Positions 12,937-26,400 of a stretch of DNA of 64,000 bases are shown here, piece after piece. The DNA comes from Hydractinia symbiolongicarpus. Taxonomy: Eukaryota > Cnidaria > Hydrozoa > Anthoathecata > Hydractiniidae. The stretch lies in contig NC_079879.1 of NCBI RefSeq assembly GCF_029227915.1, forward strand, positions 9,112,001 to 9,176,000. The letters are read 5' to 3'. Within the stretch, counting starts at the first letter, position 1. Each line of letters opens with the position of its first letter. Position numbers and translations under genes: made by a program. A model generated the notes under the pieces. That model saw only the letters and a list, made by a program, of their open reading frames with translations, ran no database searches and was not told the origin of the DNA.

Positions 12937-15348
12937 AGTATATATTTGTGCTTATGACGAAGCATAAAGGAAGCACCATAAATAGTTTATGCATACTGAA
13001 TGTGTTATATCTACTCAATATCAATTTGTGTTATTATTCTGGAACCCAAAGCAATTGATGAAAATGGTACTGTATGCATTATTTATTTGGTAAAATAAAG
13101 ACTTCCATTATATGAACTAAACATTACTGAGAATGCATGGACAGGGTTATGTAAATAAGCTAGAGCTTTGTTTCTTGTTTCAGTCGTGATTTATAATTAA
13201 CTTCTGGAATTTTATAGAAGGCTTATGGAGGGTATCATAATAGTTTCAGAAAGATGGGAAGAGAACCAGAGGCAGGCCATTATGCTCCTTATTGGCTAAA
13301 CTTTACAATTGACTCTTCAAAAATCAAAAACTAAAATTATCTGGCCGCATTGCTGCGCAGCTACCTATATACAAAATAAAGTTCTTTACCTTGCGCATGT
13401 GCAACAATTTAAAAAACCCTTAAAATTAACTTTCCGCAAATTTTAGTTTGATTTTGGCAAGAGAAGGGGTCACTCCTTTCATATGGTGCAAGTTAAATTT
13501 CTGCAAGTCCTGCACAAAGTCCTGTAAAGGCTCTCTTTGTGTTAAAATTGCAAGCAGCAGAAAGGATTGATGATAAAATTCATTGTTTTGTGAAATTGAA
13601 ATTTTAAACATTTCTCCATATCATCTATGCCACAAACGAAATTGCAACTGGAAAAACACCCACCCACTCAGACAGCCAAAAGCGCCGTTTCTTGAAGAAG
13701 TTGAGTATGGTTGAGTATGCACGCATGCACTGGAAAACATTAGTGCTTTTACTACAACCCAAAAAAGCAAATCCCCACATTTTTGCGAAGCAATTGAGCT
13801 TTGCGAGCGAAGCGAGCGAAGCGAAATTGTGGAGCACGTTTGCTACACGCGAGGTATTCCAAGAGAATTATTGAGATTCTCAAAATTTCGATAGAAAAAA
13901 AATCATATAAAATCAGCGTAAAGAAATAGGACTGATATTTTTGCACATAAAGCTAGGGTATTTTTTTTTCTAATAAAACAAATAAGTTTGGACCGAGGGG
14001 TTAAAGTATAAGTTTAGTAAAAAATGCAATAAGTACGGCTCGTACCCCCCCACCCCCGGATTTTGACCCCCCCCCGTCTTTTGGTCCGGATTATACGTCC
14101 GCCGAACTTGAACACACAAAGAGGAATATGCCGTGAACAAGAAACGGTAGTCGGCATTTTAGACACGTATATTTTACAGACCCAAAATATGCCTTATTTC
14201 TTTGTATTATAGCTAATTATGGTATAAATAATTAATTAAATACTTTGCAATTTTGCTTCTAATACTATTATAGTTGTATTTTAATGAAACATAATAGTAT
14301 TAAAACGGTTTTCTTCTTTTGAAAAAATTTATTGCTAGTCCTGTTTCTAATCGAATTTACTTGTGTATTTTAAGCTTTTTTGTTGCTGTGCTTTTTCTGG
14401 AGATTTTAGTTGGATTGGAAAGCTCCTGTGTAAGGCACCCTTTCCTAAAGAAAAATTGAAGTAATTTGTACAATTATAACGCGCCGAGCTGTGTTTTATT
14501 TTATTGTTTCTAAGAGGATGTAAGAATACAATATTATCAATTTTAATTGGTTTTATCCAAATCAAGGTAAGGCTCAATCACACGAAAGGTAGCTAGCTAG
14601 CTAGAGCTCAGTTTTGTATAAAAGAATTGAAAGTAATTTGTAGAATACATATGGAGAAGCTGTATTACTACCTAACTGATAGCCAGATATAGGAAAACCT
14701 GTAGCTAGGGCGCAGACAAAACAAATAGCTCTGGGCGCTAGAGTGAGCTGACCAACCGTTTTTTATCATTTTTTATTTATTATATAAGTAACCTGTTTCA
14801 GTAATTAAAAAAATATCCACTTTTGCTATCAAACCAACAGCAATTTAATTGTCAATAGGAATTAGTTTTCCGTACACCCTCCCTGAGAACAAGGTTTAAA
14901 ACGACATTAAAACATTAAAACTGTCATTAAACAGAACTTCAAGGATGCCCAAGCCGCACCACGTCCTCTAAACGGTGTGGGCACCTTCGAAACTGCTTGT
15001 AATTTTAGAACAAGGGTGCTGATAAGCTGCATACGCCGTATAACGTGCAGGCGTTTTTGGGCAAGTTTAGCGTTTTGCAAAAAAATTGAAGTATTCACCC
15101 GAAAAAACCTGCATAGACCATAAAGTAAACTATGTGGTAGTAAAGTTCTTAAAAGAACTGTTTTTGATGGTTTTTGATAAAATTTACTTGGTAAATAACT
15201 TTTTATTTTTATTAACTTCTTTCTCTTAAAGCATCTTTTTCCAACTATCGTCCACAAGGTATGTTACAAGGAATTGAATTTTGAAAATGCTCCAGGCAAG
15301 TTCAGGAAAGTGCGGGCGGTTTTGGAAGACAATCACTAATTTAATTGG
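12937..15348. other. Intergenic stretch, no gene seen
   Basis: The stretch is AT-rich with a short gcgaagcga repeat at about 13805-13832, a C-rich patch at 14045-14080 and a tagctagc run at 14588-14605. Minus-strand frames at 14347-14577 and 14907-15257 show no recognisable domain and no splice partners. Confidence 0.45.
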
Positions 15349-15407
15349 AAAAGTTGCCCGAACTCGCCCTTATATCACATATATAAGGGCGAGTTCGGGC
15401 AACTTTT
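15349..15407. repeat. Perfect 27-bp inverted repeat with 5-bp loop
   Basis: The arms 15349-15375 and 15381-15407 are exact reverse complements (aaaagttgcccgaactcgcc onward), separated by cacat. The arm has a GC-rich core in an AT-rich setting. A transcript across it would form a near-complete duplex. No neighbouring gene uses it that I can see. Confidence 0.95.
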
Positions 15408-16238
15408 GCAGCTTATTGACACCCTCTTATTTTAGAATATTCTCAGGAATAATAGACCAAGAGAAATTACATAACAGTTTTTTGTCCACCGCCCACGTGT
15501 GTTTGAGAACAACCCACATAACAAAGTTCATTATTTTTTAAATTATTTGTGTAAAAATTACTATTTCATTCACGATAAACCATTTGTCAGTCATTTTATT
15601 CGCCCAACAAAGAATCCTATCCAAGGTGCTTTTCTATTAGTGCTGAATTTAATAATTGACATGGTTCACAGAGTTTTTAAAAGGGTCTGATTGCAAAATA
15701 TGATTGCCCAAGTTCAGCACTTGTAATATTTGTGTATTTGTGTACTCAGCTTCTAAAACACACACAGGAGACATTATAATTTCCTCTGGGTGATTACATT
15801 AATGTTGGTTGAAAAAAACCGAATGATGAGAAGCATATGTTTTTAAATGGGTCTAGGACAATAAACTTATTTAATTTCCCTTGGCCTTGCATCAATCAAA
15901 TTCTGAAAAAATAAACACTTCTAAAATTATTTTGTCAGATTTGGAAACTGTTGGTATGGTTGGAACTTTGCGTATAAAATTAGTAAAGTTGCCAAATTGT
16001 TTAGTTTTTTTCTTTTATACTTTTCCGAATTAGCCTTAATTATTTATAAGATGAAAAACAGTGCTTTCAATTCCATTGACTTGGCCATCCCTTAAAGGCA
16101 CTGGAAGCTTCACTATATGAAAATGTTTTCTTTTTCTTTTAGATTGTGTACAATGGCAGTGAGTGATGTAATCTTCTAATGCGTGTGGTGAAAAGAAGGC
16201 GAATCCGTTATTGTTTTTCTGCCCAAATTTGAAGCTAT
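15408..16238. other. Intergenic stretch, no gene seen
   Basis: The sequence is AT-rich without recognisable repeats. The open frames 15281-15541 and 15499-15690 carry no family signature, and the first overlaps the perfect inverted repeat. Confidence 0.45.
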
Positions 16239-16469
16239 TTAATAAATCTTGATAAAGTTAAAAAACTGTTTTGATTTGTTTGTTTTTGTTTTAATTGTTT
16301 CCCGTGAATTTTCGAAATTCGTTCCAGCAGATTCTGTGGCTTCTACTGCCGGTATTTTTACGTGAAAAAAATACTGTTTTGTTGTGAGGTCATTTACGAA
16401 ATCGTTAACGTTAGGACCAACTTCTGCGGGTAGTACAACTCGATGTATCACATATCTTTCGGAATACTG
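16239..16469 (-). CDS. Possible orphan terminal exon, weak small-heat-shock-like resemblance
   Basis: Reading the minus strand, a ttttag acceptor is followed at once by an open frame of 76 codons and a stop. It starts QYSERYVIHRVVLPAEV and has a NDFVNDL segment then VKIPAVE before a polar, lysine-rich tail. The order R-Y..LPaEV...V...L...P resembles the C-terminal half of the alpha-crystallin domain, but the match is loose and the usual DG-L turn is not clear. I found no upstream exon between here and 17438, so this could be a processed or decayed fragment, or chance. Treat it as unassigned. Confidence 0.22.
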   Translation of the reverse strand, partial: QYSERYVIHRVVLPAEVGPNVNDFVNDLTTKQYFFHVKIPAVEATESAGTNFENSRETIKTKTNKSKQFFNFIKIY

Positions 16470-17437
16470 CTAAAAGTGTAATTTTGTATTGCGCTCTTTA
16501 CTTTTACCATTCTGTGGGAAAAGGCGGTACAAAATTTTAACACGCGTTATATGTTTTTGTTAGTTTCGCGTAATCTAATTTTCTCGCACATTTTGAAAAG
16601 AATATCCCACGCACATCAAATACTCGCGCAGTCTATTCGCAAAAAAACTGTTTTTGAGCAACGAATTGTTCCGCAGAGCGTTCATTTTCCTACCTCGTCC
16701 CCAGGGTTCTTCTATATGATATTCAATTTTGATGTATTTCGGAAGATGTTAGCGCCAATTAAACAAGAAGCGCTAGGGACAAAGTATTGGATAGTTTAAT
16801 TTTGCTTGCAACTTGCGAAATGATTCGCAACCTTTTTTTTAATTTCTAGTAGATCATTCTGCATTACTCCATGTATTCTTCGCTTCGCACCCCATCCTAC
16901 GTATTGATTTCCACTCAGTGGTAGAGCTTCGCAACTTTCGCAGCATTTTAAATGTTATTTGTCCGGTGCAAAATCAAAACAATAACAAGACAGCCTCGTT
17001 TTCGCGCGAAACTTCTTGTTTGTTAAATTTGCAGAAGTTTAAAGGTTCGCCACCAAGAAAGTGCTACGTTTTAGTGATAGTTCCTTCAAACATTTTTAAA
17101 TTTAAATATTAAACGCTATAGTTGTTTAATAACTTAGCTCATAATTTACGTGAATGCGATCACTGCGTGATTAACCGTACAAATCATTTCGTAAAATATT
17201 TTACTCACTCTATTGTGGCAAATTATGAGGGAGATATATGATTTTAAACCCGATAATGCTGTTCGGAATGAATTTTATATAGCTAAGATGTTAATCCGTA
17301 TTTATCTCCGTTACAATAAGCGCTAATGTCTCAGCGCTCTACATTTTGCATGTCGAAGTGGAAGGCGGAGTGTGGTAAAATCACATAACATTGACTGCTC
17401 ATACACATCTCCCTCCCTGGTTAAAGTTAAAAAAAAT
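16470..17437. other. Region 5' of the TTC31-like gene
   Basis: This should hold the promoter and 5' UTR of the TTC31-like gene, which starts at 17438. I see no convincing TATA or initiator. It contains a repeat word acctcgtccccaggg (16692-16706), the reverse complement of a word in the MITE-like element at 2671-2685. Confidence 0.4.
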
Positions 17438-20400
17438 ATGAAGATAACCAAAGAAGATGCCTGTAATATTCTCGGTGTCAAGGAAGGTATTAGATCAATA
17501 CCCTTCTTAGACGTACTTATTAATCTTTGGCTATGAGGCCATAAAATATGTATACTTCTCTTCTGATCACGACGAGCTTAAGCTGGCTCGTGTTCTGTGC
17601 TTCCTTTGTACCTATTTGCGTATTGCAGTGTATCAATAAAATGTTATTGCCAGTGAAAATACTAAAAACTTGCATGGCTCCTGACCTTTTATGTTTTGCA
17701 TATAACAATTAACAAAAAGCAGGAATTATGATGCAAAAAGTGAAAGTGCAGGAGTTTAGCAACCTAGCTAGCTACTGGTGAATGTGCAGAATCGCAAATT
17801 GGTAATAAGAGCCCTTGGAAAAGCCCTGTTTGTGCAAGGTTGTATAAGTTATAGGTGAATAAGTAAAAATGTCAAAACCTTGGTGTAAGAGATGACATTA
17901 TTTGTTTACTTTTCAGCAGTAAGTTTTTTTGCTCTGGCATTTGCTGCATAGCAGGAAAAGATGCTAGGATGGTTTGTTTGTGGTTTTAAACTTATATCAA
18001 GCGTAAATTGATGCCTCTGATTTATTTGAATTTATTTAAAACACTAACAATGCCTCTGTGAGATAAAATGTACGTACATCTAGCACCCCCATCTTTTTTC
18101 CTGCCACAAGATACTGCTTAGAATGTAAATCAAGAAATTCATCTACATGGCGGTTTAGTTACTCTGAAGTCATTAACAACTTTAAAATAACTACTGTACA
18201 GTTCGAATTTATGCTTCTGTGTACCCACAACTAGCATAATTATTTACTTTCATAATAGGCTGTCGACTTTCGGATAGGATAATTACAATGCTAAAAGATG
18301 AATAGACCAGGAAAACTTATCGTTTGAACAACAATAACTTGTGTGAGACAATCTTGATAATACTCTCTGTGCTAAGTCTACAGAATTCATAAACAACAGC
18401 AATTAAAAATATAAAAATAAACTTTATTGTATAAACTTTAAATATTGGTGTTGTAAAACATACCATAGAAGGTTATCACGGTGCCATAGATTGCTTGAAA
18501 ATTATTTAAACAGTAAAGGCTAAATACAGCTTCTTGACATAGGAATCCCCTATAACATACCAGCTGTTGAAATAAAAAGGAATTTTTTTAGCTTAAAATC
18601 TAACATCTAACCAAAATCTAAGCAATACATGTTACTAAATTTATGCTGTGAAACCCCCAACGTTTTGGTAAACTAAATAAAAAGATGAAATGTTTAAAAG
18701 GACAAATCTTTTTGAAAATGTGGTGAATCTTGCATAATTAACAAGTTGTTTAATTTTATTACTTAAGGAGATTTTATTTCCAATGTTGTTTATCAAAAAA
18801 AGCAGTTATAAGAAAATAATGACTGTATTGTTTTATTGTGCAAGTGTTTTGGCAAAAGCTTCACAATAAAAGAATACAGTAAAAGACAGTACACAAATAC
18901 AGAATTCTGTGTATGTTTTATAAATCAGTTTCTCAAAACAATTTATCCAAAGGGTAGAAATATGTTTAATATTTATATGTGCATAAACATGGTAATTTTA
19001 AAACTTTTTGAAATACAGTGAAAAAAATTGTAATATTGTGGTCAGTAATCTGAAAAAACCTGGAAAGTCGTAAATTTAAATTCTAGTACAAAAGTCTGCA
19101 AATACAATAAATTTTATAATAGTCAGAAAATTTTGTGTCTTTGTGCAAATGGATAAAACTTACAAATGGCAATGTTTTTGTTATTAACAAAGTGACTCAC
19201 ATGTGGACGTAACAATAAGGAATAATTTTACAAGGGCTATTCCCATCTCATGAAATTGAATTAATTGGACAAGAATAGTTTTGTATCAAGTTAACAACAG
19301 AACATTAATAAAGCCATATTAGATTTTTTCTTTAATTTCCCAGAACAATATCAGGAAATACATTACTGTATGCTCACATTAACTTATGTAAAGAAAAAAA
19401 TCAAAATAGCATAAAGCATTCAGGTTTTTCAAAAATAGTTTTTAAACATATGAAATCCACTCTGCCAATTTTAAATTGCGGGTTGTGAAAATAAATAAAA
19501 ATAGAAACAGATTTTTTTTACAAACACAACTGCAACATTTTAATAAACATTTTTACTTTAAATAATTTAATATTTTGTTTCTCAATCTATTTTGCTTACT
19601 GCTTATCTTTTTGTTTATTTGATAAAAATGTAATGAATATAGTAAAGGTCACAATAAGCTGTCGTTAAGATTGCGATGTAAAGTTTGCGATAGATCACGC
19701 TGGTAAAAATTTTGCAATGGTGACAGCATCATGGATCGTGCGATATATATATTGTTTTTTTATTTTGTGTAAAATTTTAAGACCAAAAGCACAAAAAAAT
19801 ATTGATCAACCAACTATATTTTCATAAATATTATAGTATGTAAGTGATGGTATGTATGTAAAATGTTCTTACCTAGTACTATTTGTACTATTTTTAGATG
19901 CTGGTCCTGATGAAATAAGAAGTAGCTACAAACGACTGGCGCTCAAATGGCATCCAGATAAACATGGTGACAGTAATATTTCAAAAGATGAAGCTACCCA
20001 GGTAGGTCTGAGTTATTAGATAACTCTCTGAATTAGCAAAAAATGTAATGTTTTGCTATATTTAATAAGGGATAGCTTTGACAAAGTGGCTGTAGCTTAC
20101 AGCATTAGCGAGTAAATATTACCACAGACCCAAGATAACCCAGCCATGTTAGTAAATGGCTGGGATAGCACACTGTGTGGGTCAGTTTTTTGTTGCAGGA
20201 AGTTGTCTGGTAGAGTGTTAAATACTCCAGGACTCCTCATCAAAGCCAGGATCTCTCTTAGAAATAATAAACACATATATTCCTCAATATTTATGGAGCT
20301 AGCCATGTTAAATATGCACATCCACCTGTCTTGATGTTATATCAAGAATTCTCATAATATTCTGTACAGTTGTTATGGAACAAAATTGCTAAAAAGTTTT

Positions 20401-23400
20401 ACTCCAAGAAAAAGAAGTATCCTATCATAGATAGCAGACCTGTCAAAAAAAAATTGAATTGAGTGAAGTAAAAATATATCTATTATAAATTATAAATATA
20501 TCAAGAATTCTCATAATATTCTGTACAGTTGTTATGGAACAAAGTTGCTAAAATGTTTTACTCAAAGAAAAAGAAGTATCCTATCATAGATAGCAGACCT
20601 GTCAAAAAAATTGAATTGAGTGAAGTAAAAAAATTCTTGCCTCTGTATGCTATAGATGAAACAAACTTGCGTAATTGCACCTACAAACAAAACAGCCAAT
20701 ATACCATTGGCATTATTCCATACAAAATTATTTTTCAATTTTGAAGCTTAAGGCGTGAGTATAGAAAAAAAATCGATTTTTTTTAAAAAAAAAATTTTTA
20801 CAGTGATTGAATAGGGAAAAATCTAATCTTTCTAATTGTGCAAAAATATTTTTAAAAAAATGTATTTAAGTTAGGGTATTTTCCAAAAATGAAAAATTTT
20901 TTCATAAATCAGTTTTTTACTATGTGATAAGATCAAATATTTGTTCCCACATAATCATCTCGGGTATTAATTTGGCCTTAAAGAGGAAAATGATTTTTGT
21001 ATGTAGTTGAAAGATTTTTTTAAAAAAGTTTTTCTACAACATTTTCCATAAAAATACACTTTTCAAAGTCATCAGGTTTTTTGTGATTTTTGTTTCTACA
21101 ATTTGTTTTTGTTTTACCCATCCTTGAATGTGTGTGATTGCGAATGTGAGCAAACAGATGTAGCATAAAAAGATGTTAAAAAAACCTGTTAGCTAATAGT
21201 CATATCATAGGGACCAATTATTTATGCAGAAGTCTAAGAATTCTATAATTCTTTTTCACAGCGTTCATTTTTTGAGAGAGTACTTTGTATATACGTTTAT
21301 AACCTCTTTTACAAAACTATAAACGCTCTGGGGGAGAGAGCACCTCTAGTGTGGAGAGGAATGTTTGATCTAAAAGCAATTTTTTTTTATTTTGTGAGTT
21401 TGAGTAAAAGGCGAGTTATGATAAGTTTTCCGATGATCATCGGAGGTTAAAAATTGTGGAAAGAAAATGTAATACTAAATAACTCCCAAAGTAGAAAATG
21501 TTAAGAAAAAAATTAAAAATCCTTTTTAGATTAATGTTTTGTGATCAAGCAAAATAGCAAACATAAGAACCTAGTAGTTTTGTAAATGGGATCTCATTTG
21601 TAGGAGAGGGGTCGTTTTTTATTCGTGTCTATTAAACCATCAAACCTTATTTTTCCTTAAAAATTTTTGTACCATTTTATAGGAAATAATAAAAGCTTTC
21701 TAAAAATATATACATTAATGTATGGAAATAAAGTTTTGGTTAATTAATAGCATTTTAGAATATCACACCTTTTTTGTATACTCACGCCTTAAATATGTTC
21801 CATGTTAATCTAAATGAAAAAAGAATTATTAGAAAAACGCTCAGGTAGCCAAACTTTTCATTAAATTGGGGGAACAGTTAATGGCTCAGTTATTTTTGCA
21901 ATTGGACGCGTCTTTGCTTGGAGAGAGTAAGAGCAGTTGTTCGCTCCTTATTAATAGGCCTGGTGTAGGAAGGTCTAGAATATCAAGCTTTTTTTTAAGA
22001 ACATTTTTAAGGTGTAGATTATTAATATGATTTATTGTTTTCTTAGAAATTTCAAGAGGTCTCTGCTGCATATAAACGTCTGACAACAAGTGTCAATGAC
22101 ACTGATGATGAAATAGATGATGGTGAATTTATGAACATAGTAAGGGATTTTTGTTCAATCCACAAAAATTTTGTGGGGAAAGGAGCTTCACTCCACTCAA
22201 CCTGCGTAACTGTAACTGTAACCGAAACAAAGTTGGTATAATCCGTATTAGACTATTGATGTCAGTCAAGTTAAGCCTTTGTGGAAAGAATTTCTATTTC
22301 TTTTGTAAAAAAAAACTGTTACAAGTAAATTCTAAAAATTAATTACTACAAGTTTTTTTAAGATGGTGAACCTAAATGTGATTTTTTTTTATTTTAGCGT
22401 GAAATGATGGAACTATTTGCACATATTTTCTTTCATAATGGTAATCACTTTAATTTCCCATTTTTTTTAAAGTATGTGTGGCAGTAGATGCTTATCATCT
22501 CAATCAATCATAAAAAAAATTACATGAAAATACATGATTCACAATGTTATACAATGTTTTAAATTTTAGGTATTGCAAATGCAATTAATTTTAAACTTAT
22601 TCAGATCTGATCATATAAAGTTAAAATATAAACATTGTACTTTTTAAAATATGTTTGTGTAAATGTTGAAAATTGCTGTAACTTACCTTAGTTGTGGTTA
22701 TTTTGACATTATATCAAAACAAAATTTCAATGTGTATCTGAAAAACAAGTAAATACCACAAAAGTTGCTTATTATATTAGATTCTCGTCCAATTATATGT
22801 CAAATGCAGGATGGACTCAATTATTCTGCATGTAAACTGTATTTAAAGTTTCTGGCCTTTTTCATTGTGATGAAAAATATCTGGGACATTGCAACAAACT
22901 TAGTGACTTTAGCAATGTTACAGTGTCTTGTTAATTTGTATTTCAATTTACACCCATAACATCAGTTTTTTCCCATAAAATTTCTTTTGTAATTTTCATC
23001 TTAATTTATATTTTATACCTTTTTCCTTCTGTAAGTACCTCACAAGATTTAAATTTTTTTCAATACCATTTTAGGTGTTCGAGGATGTCCACATCATGGC
23101 ATGGATTGTTGTGATTATGAAGACGATGAATATTTCTATAGTGATGATGAATACTATGACTATACTGATGAAGAAAGTGATGATGAGTTCTTAGATACAA
23201 TAGCTCATAGGTAAAACATTGTTGATTAATTACTAATGCATTAGTAGAAATTTTAAATGTAGATTTTGATCAACTAATTAAGCTTAGGTAAAATACCAGG
23301 CTCAGCAAACAAAAAGTTGTTTTAGTATAAAGTTCTATTTTCTTGTGCTCGTGAATCTAGCTACATAACTTTGCTGTTTTCCTACCTTCTATTGTGTACT

Positions 23401-26400
23401 CCTGCAGTTATTCTTGTAATTAGTGATTTGTAGACAATATTTGAGTAAGAAGGAAACTAATACAGGTTTGCAAGTTTGTAAATCTGGTTGTTGCTTAGGC
23501 CCTGTGTGGTAGGTAAGCAATTATAAAAAATCCATTAGTTTGTTAATCTTTTATCAAGCACCATAAAAATTAACTTTTAAAATTTCACAATGTTTTAAGC
23601 TCTCTTTATGTAGTAAATATTTTAAATTTTAGGTTACGGAATAAATATGAAGCACGTAAATATATGTCAAAAGATAAAATACAAACTCAACGCCAGAGCT
23701 TAACAGAAGAAGAAGCTTTGCGTAACGCACGTGAATTAATAGAAGAAGAAGAACTTGAAAAAAAGAGAGAAGAGAAAAAGAAAGCTAAAAGAAAGGTGAG
23801 TTTTACGTAACATTTTTATATACATCATGTATCCAACCAAAAAATTTTTTTCAATATAAACGTCTGATAATAAAGAATTCAAATGTGTAGCCAAAAAACT
23901 TTCTGAAAATTTTTTCTAATTCTTTAAAAGTTTTTAATCCCAAAGTAGTCCAAGTGGTCTGTTTCAGCAAAACTTGCTGTTATGTCCAGCTTAGTGTTTT
24001 AACAATATCATAAATATATATTTACCATATTGGTACTGTGGCCTGATTGATGACATTACAGAATCACGTTTTATTTATTTTTGTCCAATTAATAAAAAAT
24101 GTGATGAAAATTTTGGAGACTGTTGGCCTATAATTTATGTGCATCAACCTTTATTTCTCACATCTGGAGTATTTACTGTTTCTGATGAAATGCAGACATC
24201 AGTATAGATCATGAAAGTGTGTTTTTGGTGTGTTTTAGAAAAAGAAGGAAAAGAAAAAGCAAAGAGAAAAAGAAAAGAAAGAACAAGAAGTGTTAATTGA
24301 AAATATAAAAGTACACAACTTTTTATCTTACTTTCTTAGATTTTCACTAGAAATATTTTTATATTTTTTGCAACCCACAAGATAGGGTCGGATGTTTTGC
24401 ATAGATTTCATTAGCTGTGATTTCAAATCAATTTTATATTTTTAAAGAACTTATTTTGAATATTTCATATAGAGTGGGGACTCATGCAAAAATCCAGATG
24501 TTAATAACACGATTCATAACAAAGAAAATAATAATCCTTCAAAACTTTCAACTGATCCTTCAACAAACAGGAACATAAACCAACCACCTTCAAAAGTTAT
24601 AACCAGTAAACCAGAGAATAATACGAAAAAGATTAAAAGTAACGTGAATAAAAAGGTTTCTTCTTCAAAATCAAATAACAAAGCTGATCAAAGTGGAAGA
24701 AAAGATAAAAACAAGTATGTTTTTATCTACACCTTTTTAGTTTGTATAGTACTTTCTAATTCATGTTGGCAATCACACTGCGAATACTGGTGTGTTCACA
24801 AACCAAGCAGGAAAATGGTATTTCATGTTGGCCATTTTTTGCGAATGGGAAAAACTTGAATTGGAAAGCCTTATTCATTGTGTGTTGTACTATTAATGTT
24901 AAAATGTTATGTTTTTAAAAGATTTGCTACAAAGTTAAAAAGCTGGTCTTTTGTTTATATCTAGAAATAATAACAAAAATGGTGGTTCAGATATAGAAGA
25001 GGTTCGTTGGTATACACTTTCTATTGATTCTATTGAGATCGCTTTTTTAGGTTGTCTGTTATTAAAATTTATTTACCGTTAAATACTGCATTTTGGGTAT
25101 GGGCGTAATGGATGTCCTTATATTAATCACTTTATGACTGATTTCAACTTGTATGAGGGTGTCTTTTTCTCTGAATATTTTTATTGTTGGAATTATTGGA
25201 ATTAAAGCATATTAAAGTTATGATCATGGCATGATACCCTCTGCTGTGTTTTTTAAAAATGCATACATGCTGGATTTTTATATGAAACTACTGGTTTTAG
25301 TTGTTACTTTCTCAACGAAAATAAAGTTTTAGCCAATTTACCAATTTTTAATTTTTTTATTTATTCTAGGATACAATAGATACAAATAGTGCTTTTTTTG
25401 CTCGTGCAGCAAGTAAGGCACCCACAACGTCTACATCTTCATCACAAGACACATCGAAAGAAACGTCTGCGAAAAAGAAAAAGAATAATACATCACCGCA
25501 AAATCAACAACAACAAAGCAAAAAGTCTAAAAAGCAGAGTACAAATATAAACGATACAGAACATTCTGATAAGAAAAATAATACAAAAAATAGTACGTCT
25601 GGTATCAGTAGTACGTCATTCACGAATACCACGGTGGATACTGAAAAGTCATTGCCGGTGGTAAACAAAACGTCTCATACAGAATCGTCCGGCGAAATTG
25701 ATAGTATTGTACTGCAAAGTCGGCAGTTAGCTGTACAAGGTAATCAGTTGGCTCAGACTGGCGATTATCATGGTGCAGTGGATATGTTCACAAAAGCAAT
25801 AAATCTCGACCAAACAGATTTTCGGTATGTTACTGCTTCATTCCCTTTTCACTTTTTTTTAAGAGGTTGTATTAATGCTTTTACACTTTTTTGTCTTCAT
25901 CACCAGCTTTTAAAGTTGTGTATAAATACTGGTGAAGAGAGAAGCTAGTAGTGTTTGGACTGAACGAAGTTCTTGTTGTTTTATAAATATATTGATTTTT
26001 TTGTCATGATAGGTTTTTTGGAAACAGATCATACTGTTATGATAGAATAGAAAAATATAAAAAGTAAGTATATATCTATGACGGCTCACTTTTTTAATGC
26101 GGTGTAGCTTTTTTTTTGAAAATAAAATTTCAAGTGGGTCAATTTTATGTCAGGAACAGTTGTGAAGATTTGATCTTTTGATGTCGTGTGTTTCATTTAA
26201 ACGTGTAAAAATTAGCTATTGCAAGTTATTACGTGTCTTTGGTATAAAAAAATATTTTGGTCAAGAAAATCAAGCTTTGTTGACGTCTGTAATTTGGGAT
26301 TGATGTTACACATTTCTGCATTTTTAGCGCACTGGAAGATGCTGACGCTGCTATAGTACTGGCTCCAGAGTGGCCGAAAGGTCATTTTCGAAAAGGAAGA

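Noticed and set aside
13797-13835. gcgaagcga iterated motif as a functional site
   Set aside because: It is a short low-complexity duplication with no supporting context.
14907-15257. 116-codon minus-strand frame
   Set aside because: No recognisable domain, no homologous motif and no conserved splice context. Treated as chance.
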